A stretch of DNA of 64,000 bases from NCBI RefSeq assembly GCF_030144325.1, contig NZ_CP126307.1, forward strand, positions 3,038,001 to 3,102,000, in the 5' to 3' direction. Each line of letters begins with the position of its first letter. Position 1 is the first letter of the stretch. The position numbers were made by a program, and so were the translations under genes. Source of the stretch: Bosea vestrisii. GTDB taxonomy: Bacteria > Pseudomonadota > Alphaproteobacteria > Rhizobiales > Beijerinckiaceae. The notes beneath the pieces are model-generated. The model worked only from the letters and a program-made list of their open reading frames with translations. It did not search any database and had not been told where the DNA came from. Below, piece after piece: positions 1 to 8,280 of the stretch.

Positions 1-174
1 AAGGCGCGGCTCGCTGCGATCACCGATGCGCTCCTTCAGGACGAGGCCGAGGCAGGCCCGCTGCGAAGCGGCGTCAAGGCACTGGCCGACAAGCAGCAGG
101 CAGCCCGCGAGCTCGCCTCGCGCAAGGCGGCCGCCACCAAGGTCGACTTCTTCACCCTGGTCAGGGGAGCGTGA
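1..174 (+). CDS. phnG: PhnG, C-terminal fragment (C-P lyase core subunit)
   Basis: The first reading frame is open from base 1 and ends at TGA 172-174; the start lies outside the window. The visible 57 residues end in KVDFFTLVRGA, which resembles the conserved end of PhnG, a subunit of the PhnGHIJ carbon-phosphorus lyase core that joins phosphonate to ribose triphosphate. phnH follows within three bases, the usual operon order. The identification rests on the C-terminal match plus context. Confidence 0.85.
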   Translation, partial: KARLAAITDALLQDEAEAGPLRSGVKALADKQQAARELASRKAAATKVDFFTLVRGA

Positions 175-176
175 CG

Positions 177-779
177 ATGCAGGACGGCAACCAGATCCAT
201 GCCGGCTTTTCCGACCCGATCTTCCAGTCGCAAGGCGCATTTCGCGCCTTGCTCGCGGCGCTCTCGGAACCGGGCCTTGCTCGCGATCTCGGCGAGGCGA
301 TCGAAGCCCCGACCGGGCTCGAGCCGGCAACGGCGGTCGCGCTGCTGACGCTCGCCGATTACGAGACGCCGATCTGGCTGCCCGCTGCATTGCGCGACGG
401 CCCGGCCGGCGCCTGGCTGCGCTTCCATTGCGGCGCCGCCCTGGTCGAGGATCCCGCCCGCGCCGCCTTCGCTGTGATCGACGGTGCCGCGCCGGAGCCG
501 AAGCTCGCTGCCTTCAGCGCCGGCGACGATCAGTTCCCCGATCGCTCGACCACGGTGCTCGTCCAATGCAGCGGGTTCGAAGGTGGCGAGACGGTCACGC
601 TGGAAGGCCCGGGCATCGCCGGTCATCGGACGATCGCCCCGGCCGGCCTGCGCCACGGCTTCTGGGCCGAGGTCGCAGATAACGCCGCGCTCTACCCGCT
701 CGGCGTCGACCTCCTGCTGGTCCGTGGCAACCAGCTGCTCGGCCTGCCGCGCTCGACGCAAATCGTGGAGGCCCGCTGA
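177..779 (+). CDS. phnH: PhnH, C-P lyase core subunit
   Basis: About 200 residues, the usual PhnH length. PhnH is a structural subunit of the cytoplasmic PhnGHIJ complex of phosphonate breakdown. A GGGGAG ribosome site at 164-169 sits seven bases before ATG 177; GTG 171, which overlaps the phnG stop, is only one base from that site and is less likely. The N-terminal region (GFSDPIFQSQGAFRALL) is PhnH-like. phnI begins directly after the stop codon, pointing to coupled translation. Confidence 0.93.
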   Translation: MQDGNQIHAGFSDPIFQSQGAFRALLAALSEPGLARDLGEAIEAPTGLEPATAVALLTLADYETPIWLPAALRDGPAGAWLRFHCGAALVEDPARAAFAVIDGAAPEPKLAAFSAGDDQFPDRSTTVLVQCSGFEGGETVTLEGPGIAGHRTIAPAGLRHGFWAEVADNAALYPLGVDLLLVRGNQLLGLPRSTQIVEAR

Positions 780-1901
780 ATGTATGTCGCGGTCAAGGGC
801 GGCGAAGCCGCCATCCTCGCAACCCATGATCTCGTCGCCGAGGCAAGGCGCGGCGATGAGAGCGTGCCGGAGCTCGCCGTCGCGCAGATCCGCGAACAGA
901 TGGGCCTCGCCTGCGCTCGCGTCATGAACGAAGGCTCACTTTATGATCCCGATCTGGCTGCGCTGGCACTGAAGCAGGCGCAGGGTGACGCGATCGAAGC
1001 CGCCTTCCTGATGCGCGCCTATCGCACCACCCTGCCGCGCTTCGGCTCCTCCGAGCCGCTCGACACAGCGAAGATGGCGATCCGTCGGCGCGTCTCGGCG
1101 ACCTATAAGGATCTGCCGGGCGGCCAGGTGCTCGGCCCGACCTATGACTACACGCACCGGCTCTTCGATTTCGCCCTGATGGACGAGACGGCTCCGGCGG
1201 AGAGTCAGGCCCGTCCTGCCGCGCAGTCGCTCGACGCCTTCATGCCCCGCGTACCCGATATCCTCGGCGCCGAGGGCCTGATGGAGGAGGAGGCGCCGCC
1301 GGAAGGCGATCCGCGCCCCTTCGATCTCACCCGCGAACCCGTCACCTTCCCGGCCGACCGCGATGTCCGCCTGCAGGCCATGGCACGCGGCGACGAAGGC
1401 TTCATGCTCGGCCTCGGCTATTCCGTGCAGCGCGGCTTCGGCAACAGCCATCCCTTCGTCGGTGAAGTCCGGGTCGGCGAGGTCGCGGTCGAATACGTGC
1501 CGGAGGAGCTCGGTTTCGCGGTCGATCTCGGCGACCTCACTTTGACCGAGTGCCAGATGGTAAACCAGTTCGCCGGCTCCAAGGAGGTGCTGCCGCAATT
1601 CACCCGCGGTTATGGGCTCTCCTTCGGCCATAGCGAGCGCAAGGCGATGTCGATGTCGCTGGTCGACCGGGCGCTGAAGGCGCGGGAGTTCGGCGAGACA
1701 GCGACCTATCCGGCGCAGCAGGACGAATTCGTCCTCTACCACTCAGACAATGTTGAGGCGGCCGGCTTCGTCGAGCATCTCAAGCTGCCGCATTATGTCG
1801 ATTTCCAGGGCGAGCTCGAACTGATCCGCCGCATCCGCAAGGAGCGCGAGCAGCGGCTCGCCGATCAACAGGACGAAGCCCTGCCGGAGGCCGCGGAATG
1901 A
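780..1901 (+). CDS. phnI: PhnI, C-P lyase core subunit (nucleosidase)
   Basis: This 373-residue protein matches PhnI, which in the known pathway swaps adenine of ATP for phosphonate with help from PhnG, PhnH and PhnL. The N terminus MYVAVKGGEAAI and the internal GLGYSVQRGFGNSHPF stretch are typical. GGAGG at 767-771 precedes ATG 780, and the stop overlaps the phnJ start by four bases. It is slightly longer than the E. coli protein, with an acidic, charged C-terminal tail (about the last 25 residues). Confidence 0.95.
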   Translation: MYVAVKGGEAAILATHDLVAEARRGDESVPELAVAQIREQMGLACARVMNEGSLYDPDLAALALKQAQGDAIEAAFLMRAYRTTLPRFGSSEPLDTAKMAIRRRVSATYKDLPGGQVLGPTYDYTHRLFDFALMDETAPAESQARPAAQSLDAFMPRVPDILGAEGLMEEEAPPEGDPRPFDLTREPVTFPADRDVRLQAMARGDEGFMLGLGYSVQRGFGNSHPFVGEVRVGEVAVEYVPEELGFAVDLGDLTLTECQMVNQFAGSKEVLPQFTRGYGLSFGHSERKAMSMSLVDRALKAREFGETATYPAQQDEFVLYHSDNVEAAGFVEHLKLPHYVDFQGELELIRRIRKEREQRLADQQDEALPEAAE

Positions 1902-2818
1902 CCGTGCACCAGAGCATCAGCGACGAGACCAAACCGGCCTACAACTATGCCTATCTCGACGAGCAGACCAAGCGGATGATCCGCCGCGCGCTCCTCAAGG
2001 CGGTTGCGGTGCCGGGCTACCAGGTGCCGTTCGGCTCGCGCGAGATGCCGCTCGCCCGCGGCTGGGGCACCGGCGGCATCCAGGTCACCGCCGCGATCAT
2101 CGGTCCCGACGATACACTGAAGGTCATCGACCAGGGCGCCGACGACACCACCAACGCCGTCTCGATCCGCCGCTTCTTCGAGCGCACCGCCGATGCGAGG
2201 ACGACCGAGGCGACCGACGAGGCGACGATCATCCAGACCCGCCACCGTATCCCCGAGGCGCCGCTGAAAAGCGGCCAGATCATGGTCTACCAGGTGCCGC
2301 AGCCCGAGCCGCTCAGAAAACTCGAACCGCACGAGGCCGAGACACGGAAGATGCACGCCTGGGCCGAATATGGGCTGATGCAGGTCAAGCTCTACGAGAA
2401 CATCGCCCGCTTCGGCGAGGTGACCACGACCTATGACTACCCGGTCATGGTCAATGGCCGCTATGTGATGGCGCCCTCGCCGATCCCGAAATTCGACAAT
2501 CCGAAGATGCAGATGTCACCGGCGCTGCAGCTCTTCGGCGCCGGCCGCGAGAAGCGCATCTATGCGGTTCCGCCGCATACCAGCGTCCGCAGCCTCGATT
2601 TCGAGGATCACCCCTTCCGCATCCAGAGCTGGGAGCAGCCCTGCGCGCTCTGCGGCGCGGCCGATTCCTATCTCGACGAGGTCGTCATCGACGATCAGGG
2701 CGGGCGCATGTTCGTCTGCTCCGACAGCCATCATTGCGAGACGCGGCGGGCCGAGGGCCACCGCGGCGCCATGCTCGCCGACGCCTCGGCGCTGCATCTG
2801 GTCGAGGATAAGCCATGA
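1898..2818 (+). CDS. phnJ: PhnJ, radical-SAM C-P lyase
   Basis: PhnJ cleaves the carbon-phosphorus bond of 5-phosphoribosyl 1-phosphonate by radical SAM chemistry. The 306-residue protein has the four family cysteines near its end: C249-x2-C252-x21-C274-x5-C280. In this family three bind the 4Fe-4S cluster and one acts in the thiyl radical step, so it looks catalytically complete. The ATG overlaps the phnI stop (ATGA) and the gene overlaps phnK by four bases. Confidence 0.97.
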   Translation: MTVHQSISDETKPAYNYAYLDEQTKRMIRRALLKAVAVPGYQVPFGSREMPLARGWGTGGIQVTAAIIGPDDTLKVIDQGADDTTNAVSIRRFFERTADARTTEATDEATIIQTRHRIPEAPLKSGQIMVYQVPQPEPLRKLEPHEAETRKMHAWAEYGLMQVKLYENIARFGEVTTTYDYPVMVNGRYVMAPSPIPKFDNPKMQMSPALQLFGAGREKRIYAVPPHTSVRSLDFEDHPFRIQSWEQPCALCGAADSYLDEVVIDDQGGRMFVCSDSHHCETRRAEGHRGAMLADASALHLVEDKP

Positions 2819-3621
2819 ACATGCAGGTCAATCCGCAGGAGCTCGGGCTCGATCCGCAGCCGCTGCTCTCGGTCGCCGGCGTCAGCCGCTTCTATGGCGA
2901 GCGCATCGGCTGCGCCGACGTCTCCTTCGACCTCTGGCCGGGCGAGGTGCTGGGGATCGTCGGCGAATCCGGTTCCGGCAAGTCGACGCTGCTGCGCTGC
3001 CTCGCCGGCATCGACAAGCCCGACGAGGGGCAGGTGCTGTTCCGGGGCGGCGCCGAGCCGCTCGACATCTATTCGGTGGCCGAGCAGGAGCGGCGCCGGC
3101 TGATGCGCACCGCCTGGGGGATCGTCCACCAGAACCCGCGCGACGGTTTGCGGATGGACGTCTCGGCCGGCGGCAATGTCGGCGAGCGCCTGATGGATAA
3201 TGGTGCCCGCCATTACGGCAGGATTCGCGAGACCGCACTGGATTGGCTCGCCCGCGTCGAGATTGCCGGCAACCGCATCGACGACCGGCCGCGCCAGTTC
3301 TCCGGCGGCATGCAGCAGCGCCTGCAGATTGCCCGCGTGCTCGTCTCCGAACCGAAGCTGGTCTTCATGGACGAGCCGACCGGCGGCCTCGACGTCTCCG
3401 TCCAGGCCCGCCTGCTCGACCTGCTGCGCGTGCTGGTGCGCGATCTCGGCCTCGCCGCGATTATCGTCACCCATGACCTCGCCGTCGCCCGCCTGCTCAC
3501 CGACCGGCTGATGGTGATGAAGGATGGCCGCGTCGTCGAGCAGGGCCTGACCGACCAGGTCCTCGACGATCCCCACCACGCCTACACGCAATTGCTGGCA
3601 TCAGCGGTGCTCACCGTATGA
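2815..3621 (+). CDS. phnK: PhnK, ABC-type ATPase of C-P lyase
   Basis: A 268-residue ABC ATPase with Walker A GESGSGKST (50-58), signature SGGMQQR (from 163) and Walker B LVFMDEPTGGLD (182-193). PhnK docks on the PhnGHIJ core through PhnJ and is not a membrane transporter despite its fold. It overlaps the phnJ stop by four bases. Oligopeptide-transporter ATPases are similar in sequence, but position between phnJ and phnL settles the call. Confidence 0.95.
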   Translation: MNMQVNPQELGLDPQPLLSVAGVSRFYGERIGCADVSFDLWPGEVLGIVGESGSGKSTLLRCLAGIDKPDEGQVLFRGGAEPLDIYSVAEQERRRLMRTAWGIVHQNPRDGLRMDVSAGGNVGERLMDNGARHYGRIRETALDWLARVEIAGNRIDDRPRQFSGGMQQRLQIARVLVSEPKLVFMDEPTGGLDVSVQARLLDLLRVLVRDLGLAAIIVTHDLAVARLLTDRLMVMKDGRVVEQGLTDQVLDDPHHAYTQLLASAVLTV

Positions 3622-3667
3622 GCGCCGTCACAACCGCGTCACCCCGAACCCGCAAGGCATCTCGATC

Positions 3668-4366
3668 ATGACCACGATGATTCACGTCGAGAACGTCGCC
3701 AAGGAATTCACCCTGCACAATCAGGGCGGCGTGCGCCTGCCGGTGTTCGACAACGTCAACTTTTCGGTCGCGGCCGGCGAGGCGCTGGTGCTGGCCGGTG
3801 CCTCCGGCGCCGGCAAGTCGAGCCTGCTGCGGATCCTCTATGGCAATTACCGGCCGACCTCCGGCTCCATCGCCATCACCCATGCCGGTCGTCCCATCGA
3901 CATCGTCTCGGCGGTGCCGCGCACCGTGCTTGACATCCGCCGCCGCACGCTCGGCTTCGTCTCGCAGTTCCTGCGCGTCATCCCGCGCGTCACGGCGCTC
4001 GACATCGTCCGTGACCCGCTGCTCGCGCGCGGCGTCTCGCCGGAGGAAGCGAGCGAGCGCGCGAAAGCCATGCTCGCCCGTCTCAACTTGCCGCAGCGAC
4101 TCTGGGATCTCGCTCCCGCGACCTTCTCCGGGGGCGAGCAGCAGCGCGTGAACATCGCCCGCTCCTTCGTCGATCCCTCGCCGATCATGCTGATCGACGA
4201 GCCGACCGCCTCGCTCGACGCCAACAACCGCAATGTCGTGGTCAAGCTGATCGCCGAGGCGCGCGAGCAGGGCTCCGCCATCGTCGGTATCTTCCATGAC
4301 GAGGCCGTGCGAGAGGCTGTCGCGACCCGCTATCTCGACATCACCGATTTCCGGAAGGCCGCCTGA
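3668..4366 (+). CDS. phnL: PhnL, ABC-type ATPase of C-P lyase
   Basis: A 232-residue ABC ATPase with Walker A GASGAGKSS (44-52), signature SGGEQQR (from 154) and Walker B IMLIDEPTASLD (from 173). PhnL works with PhnI and the core complex in forming the ribosyl-phosphonate intermediate. The 46-base gap after phnK is the widest so far in this operon, and the stop overlaps the phnM start by one base. ATG 3677 is an alternative start three codons in. Confidence 0.95.
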   Translation: MTTMIHVENVAKEFTLHNQGGVRLPVFDNVNFSVAAGEALVLAGASGAGKSSLLRILYGNYRPTSGSIAITHAGRPIDIVSAVPRTVLDIRRRTLGFVSQFLRVIPRVTALDIVRDPLLARGVSPEEASERAKAMLARLNLPQRLWDLAPATFSGGEQQRVNIARSFVDPSPIMLIDEPTASLDANNRNVVVKLIAEAREQGSAIVGIFHDEAVREAVATRYLDITDFRKAA

Positions 4367-5505
4367 TGTCCACCATCCTGACCAATGCCCGCCTGATCCT
4401 CGAGGACGAGGTCGTTACCGGCACCATCGCCTTCGACGAGAGCGGCATCCTCTCGGTCGACCAGGGCCGTTCCTCCCTGCCGGAAGCGATCGACGTCCAG
4501 GGCGACTATGTCGCGCCCGGCCTCGTCGAGATGCACACCGACAACATGGAAAAGCATTTCATGCCGCGCCCCAAGGTCTTCTGGCCGAACGGGCTCGCGG
4601 CGGCTCTGGTCCACGACGCGCAGATGGCGGCCGCCGGCGTCACCACCGTCTACGACGCGATCTGCGCCGGCACACCCTTCTCCGCGAAGGATTACCGCCG
4701 CACCATCTTCAACGACGTGATGGACGCCCTGCATGAAGGCCTCGCCCAGAACGTCTTCCGCATCGATCATCGCATCCATATGCGTTGCGAGCTGACCAGC
4801 CCCGATCTGTTGCGCGACATCGAGCCTTATCAGGACGATGCCATCGTGCAGCTGGTCTCGCTGATGGATCACACACCCGGCCAGCGCCAATGGCGCGACC
4901 TCGAGCATCTGCGCACCTACGCGGTCGGCAACGGCAAGAGCGAGGCCGAATTCCAGGAGGACGTCGTCGTCCGCCAGCGCGAAGGCAAGGCCAATGTGGC
5001 CAAGAACTGGAGCGCCGTCGTCGAGATGTTCAAGGCCCGCGGTATCCCGATCGCGACCCATGACGATACCACGGTCGAGCATGTCGAAGCCGGAATCGCT
5101 TCGGGCGCGGTGATCTCGGAGTTCCCGACCACGGTCGAGGCGGCGCAGGCCGCCAAGCAGCGCGGCCTCGCCACCATCGCCGGCGCTCCCAACGTGGTCC
5201 GCGGCGGCTCGCATTCCGGCGGCGTTTCGGTGGCGGAGCTGGCCGAAAAGGACCTGCTCGACGGGCTCTCCTCCGATTATGTCCCGGCGAGCCTGCTGCA
5301 GGCCGTGCTCAAGCTCAGCGACAAGCATGGTATCGCCCTGCCGGCGGCGATGGCCAAGGTCACCTGGAAGGTCGCCGACATCCTCGGCCTCAGGGATCGC
5401 GGCCATCTCAAGCCCGGCCTGCGTGCCGATCTCGTGCGCTTCCGGGCACTTGGCGCGACGCCGGTGATCACCACCGTCTGGTCGCAGGGACGCCGGGCCT
5501 TCTGA
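4366..5505 (+). CDS. phnM: PhnM, ribosyl triphosphonate pyrophosphohydrolase
   Basis: PhnM removes pyrophosphate from 5-triphosphoribosyl 1-phosphonate. The 379-residue protein has the amidohydrolase-fold metal motif MHTDNMEKH (56-64), a second histidine site in IATHDDTTVEH, and the conserved C-terminal GLRADLVRFR. It overlaps phnL by one base. The pyrophosphate it releases could be used by the pyrophosphatase encoded at 6872-7408, although that gene is on the other strand. Confidence 0.96.
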   Translation: MSTILTNARLILEDEVVTGTIAFDESGILSVDQGRSSLPEAIDVQGDYVAPGLVEMHTDNMEKHFMPRPKVFWPNGLAAALVHDAQMAAAGVTTVYDAICAGTPFSAKDYRRTIFNDVMDALHEGLAQNVFRIDHRIHMRCELTSPDLLRDIEPYQDDAIVQLVSLMDHTPGQRQWRDLEHLRTYAVGNGKSEAEFQEDVVVRQREGKANVAKNWSAVVEMFKARGIPIATHDDTTVEHVEAGIASGAVISEFPTTVEAAQAAKQRGLATIAGAPNVVRGGSHSGGVSVAELAEKDLLDGLSSDYVPASLLQAVLKLSDKHGIALPAAMAKVTWKVADILGLRDRGHLKPGLRADLVRFRALGATPVITTVWSQGRRAF

Positions 5506-5512
5506 GCGCAGC

Positions 5513-6214
5513 ATGACCGGGACCGCGCCACGCTACGCGCTTTATTACACCCCCGCCGCCGACAGCGCTCTCTGGCGCTTCGGCAGCGCGACGCTGGGCT
5601 ATGACGCCATCACAGGCACGGACATCGCCTTCGCCGTCCCATCCGGCTGCGACGGGCTCGACTGGCCAGAACTGACGGCCGAGCCGCGCCGCTACGGCTT
5701 CCACGCCACGCTGAAGGCGCCCTTCGAACTCGCCAATGGCCGCAATGAGGGGGCGTTACGCGCCTTCGCCCGCAACTATGTCGCCGGGCGCCCGCCGGTC
5801 CGGCTCACCGGCCTCTCCGTCAACGCGCTCGGCCGCTTTATCGCCCTGACGCCATCCGAGCCAAGCGACGCGCTCCAGCGCTTCGCCTTCGACATCGTCC
5901 AGGCTTTCGAGCCCTTCCGCGCCCCGCTCTCGCAGACCGATCTGGCGCGGCGCCTGCAAAGCCCGCTGACGCCGGCACACCGCGCCTATCTCGAGGCCTA
6001 TGGCTATCCTTATGTCGGTGACGTCTTCCGCTTCCACATGACGCTGACGGGCTCCTTGCCGGACGAGCAGGTCGCACCGGTCAAGGCAGCACTGGCGCAG
6101 GCCTATGCGCAGGCTGTGCCGTCCGGTCCGGTGCGGATCGACCGCGTCGCCATCTTCAAGCAGGAGAGCCGCAGCCGCCGCTTCCTGCTGCTCGACAACA
6201 TCCCGCTCGGTTGA
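5513..6214 (+). CDS. DUF1045 phosphonate-operon protein, 2H phosphoesterase type
   Basis: A 233-residue protein of the DUF1045 family, found mainly in phn operons. Two HxT motifs are visible, HAT at 64-66 and HMT at 175-177, the arrangement of the 2H phosphoesterase superfamily, which opens cyclic phosphodiesters. It starts seven bases after phnM. No phnP is seen in this part of the operon, so it may open the cyclic ribose phosphate left after C-P cleavage. That role is inference. Confidence 0.85.
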   Translation: MTGTAPRYALYYTPAADSALWRFGSATLGYDAITGTDIAFAVPSGCDGLDWPELTAEPRRYGFHATLKAPFELANGRNEGALRAFARNYVAGRPPVRLTGLSVNALGRFIALTPSEPSDALQRFAFDIVQAFEPFRAPLSQTDLARRLQSPLTPAHRAYLEAYGYPYVGDVFRFHMTLTGSLPDEQVAPVKAALAQAYAQAVPSGPVRIDRVAIFKQESRSRRFLLLDNIPLG

Positions 6215-6237
6215 TCCATCCCGCAAGGAAGCCCGTC

Positions 6238-6858
6238 ATGGCAGGCAAGAAGCTCGGGCTCGAGCCCGTGATCGACCCGACCGCGAATGTCCGCGACGCC
6301 GTGCTCGGCCGCTATACCGAGATCGGCGCCCGCACCGCCTTCGTCGAGTCGACGCTCGGCGACTATTCCTATGTCGTGAACGATTCCAACGTCATCTACA
6401 CGACCATCGGCAAGTTCTGCTCGATCGCGGCCCATACCCGCATCAACCCGGGCAACCACCCGACGCAGCGGGCGACCCAGTCGCATTTCACCTATCGCGC
6501 CAGCGCCTATTTCGACGATGCTGAGGACGATGCCGCCTTCTTCGACTGGCGCCGCTCGACGCCGGTGACGATCGGCCACGATGTCTGGATCGGCCACGGC
6601 GCCATCATCCTCGCCGGCCGCAGCATCGGCACCGGCGCGGTCGTGGCGGGCGGCGCGGTCGTGACCAAGGACGTGCCCGACTACAGCATCGTCGCCGGCA
6701 ATCCCGCCCGCATCATCCGCCAGCGGTTTCCCGAGGCGGTCGCCGAGCTGCTCAAGGCGCTCGGCTGGTGGGATTGGGAGCATGCGCAACTGCGCACCGC
6801 GCTCGACGATTTTCGGGCGCTGCCGGTCGAGGCGTTCCTGGAGAAGTATGAGGGCTGA
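6238..6858 (+). CDS. Phosphonate-operon hexapeptide-repeat acetyltransferase
   Basis: A 206-residue left-handed beta-helix acyltransferase. Hexapeptide-type repeats run through IGHDVWIGHGAIILAG and GAVVAGGAVVTKDV, as in chloramphenicol/xenobiotic acetyltransferases and the family linked to phosphonate operons. AGGAAG at 6225-6230 fixes ATG 6238 over the in-frame TTG at 6211 that overlaps DUF1045. It may acetylate aminoalkylphosphonates in place of GNAT-type PhnO; the substrate is unproven. Confidence 0.88.
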   Translation: MAGKKLGLEPVIDPTANVRDAVLGRYTEIGARTAFVESTLGDYSYVVNDSNVIYTTIGKFCSIAAHTRINPGNHPTQRATQSHFTYRASAYFDDAEDDAAFFDWRRSTPVTIGHDVWIGHGAIILAGRSIGTGAVVAGGAVVTKDVPDYSIVAGNPARIIRQRFPEAVAELLKALGWWDWEHAQLRTALDDFRALPVEAFLEKYEG

Positions 6859-6871
6859 TTGCCGGCGGGCC

Positions 6872-7408
6872 TCAGCCCTTCGCCGCCTTCGCGCGTTCGA
6901 TCGCCTCGACGATCAGCTGCTTGGCCTTGGCAGCATCGCCCCAGCCGGCGAGCTTCACCCACTTGCCGGGCTCGAGATCCTTGTAGTGCTCGAAGAAATG
7001 CTGGATCTGGTCGAGCGTGATCTGCGGCAGATCGGTGTAGTTCGTCACGTTCTCGTAGCGCTTGGTCAGCTTGGGCACGGGCACGGCGATGATCTTCTCA
7101 TCGCCGCCACCCTCGTCCTCCATCATCATCACGCCGATCGGCCTGACCGCGATGTAGGAGCCCGGCACCAACGGGCGGGTATTGGCGACCAGAACGTCGC
7201 AGGGATCGCCGTCCTCCGACAGAGTATGCGGGATGAAGCCGTAATTCCCCGGATAGCGCATCGGCGTATAAAGGAAGCGGTCGACGAACAGCGTGCCCGC
7301 TTCCTTGTCCATCTCGTACTTGATCGGCTCGCCGCCGATCGCAACCTCGATGACGACGTTGACTTCTTCCGGAGGATTCTTGCCGATGGAGATCGCGTCG
7401 AGCCGCAT
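6872..7408 (-). CDS. ppa: Inorganic pyrophosphatase
   Basis: Soluble family I pyrophosphatase, 178 residues, the usual bacterial length. The signature DGDPCD (66-71) gives the three metal-binding aspartates at 66, 68 and 71. It turns pyrophosphate into phosphate in the cytoplasm. The ATG at 7408 is chosen because homologues begin MRLDAIxxG; the longer frame to 7471 adds 21 unrelated residues. It is convergent with the phn operon, with 13 bases between stops. Confidence 0.96.
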   Translation of the reverse strand: MRLDAISIGKNPPEEVNVVIEVAIGGEPIKYEMDKEAGTLFVDRFLYTPMRYPGNYGFIPHTLSEDGDPCDVLVANTRPLVPGSYIAVRPIGVMMMEDEGGGDEKIIAVPVPKLTKRYENVTNYTDLPQITLDQIQHFFEHYKDLEPGKWVKLAGWGDAAKAKQLIVEAIERAKAAKG

Positions 7409-7554
7409 GTACCTGACCTGTCGATGACAAAACTTCGGGCGCCTTATGCGCGTTCCAGCCGCAAAGGCCAAGCCCGGGCTTTAGTCGCAAGGCGTTACCG
7501 ATTTGCGCAAGCCGGCAGGCGCTGCTATCGGGCCGGCATGACAGGTGCACTCCC

Positions 7555-8277
7555 ATGCTGAACCGCTGGCGGCGGCCGGAAGACCGCTATGCGAGGCGCA
7601 TGGCAAGGATCGCGCGCTGGGACCGCCCCCTGGCTGGCCGGCTCGACCGCGCGCGCGCCTGGACCAACATGCTGCTGGCCGACCACGGCATTTTCCGGCT
7701 CGCCTATCTCAACGCCCACCGCGTCACGCCGCAGCTCTGGCGCGCCGCCCAGCCAGCGCCGACGGACATCGCCTGGTTCGCCCGCCAGGGCGTCAAGACC
7801 ATCGTCAACCTCCGGGGCGGCCGCGAGCACGGCGCCTGGCCGCTGCAGAAGGAAGCCTGCGAGCGCCACGGCATCGCGCTCGTAGAGTTCGTGCTGCGCT
7901 CGCGCGGCGCGCCGGACCGCGACACCCTCCTCGCCGCGCCAGCCTTCTTCGCCGGGCTGCAGACGCCTGCATTGGTTCACTGCAAGTCCGGCGCCGACCG
8001 GGCCGGCTTCTTTGCCGCGCTTTATCTGCTCGTCCACGAGAAGCGACCGCTCGCCGAGGCGATGGCCGAGCTCTCGCTGCGCTATGGCCATTTCCGCTTC
8101 GCCAAAACCGGCATTCTCGATGCCTTCTTCGCGAGCTATGCCCGCGAAGGCGCCAGCAAGGGCACGCCGTTCCTCGACTGGGTCGCCAGGGACTACGATC
8201 CCGAGCGGCTCGAGCGCGAGTTCAAGCCGGGCTTCTTCTCATCTCTGCTTGCCGACCGGCTGATACGCCGGGAGTAG
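7555..8277 (+). CDS. Dual-specificity/tyrosine phosphatase family protein
   Basis: A 240-residue cytoplasmic protein with the cysteine-phosphatase loop HCKSGADR, placing nucleophile C143 and R149 in the C-x5-R pattern. The GVKTIVNLRGG segment (79-89) is typical of DSP-like phosphatases in bacterial genomes. Targets cannot be told from sequence and could be phosphoproteins, phosphoinositides or sugar phosphates. It stands alone, divergent from ppa and convergent with the flippase gene. Confidence 0.85.
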   Translation: MLNRWRRPEDRYARRMARIARWDRPLAGRLDRARAWTNMLLADHGIFRLAYLNAHRVTPQLWRAAQPAPTDIAWFARQGVKTIVNLRGGREHGAWPLQKEACERHGIALVEFVLRSRGAPDRDTLLAAPAFFAGLQTPALVHCKSGADRAGFFAALYLLVHEKRPLAEAMAELSLRYGHFRFAKTGILDAFFASYAREGASKGTPFLDWVARDYDPERLEREFKPGFFSSLLADRLIRRE

Positions 8278-8280
8278 CGT

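Noticed and set aside
4330..5514. 394-residue frame on the minus strand opposite phnM
   Set aside because: Composition reflects GC-rich third positions of phnM; it has no family features and lies wholly inside a certain gene.
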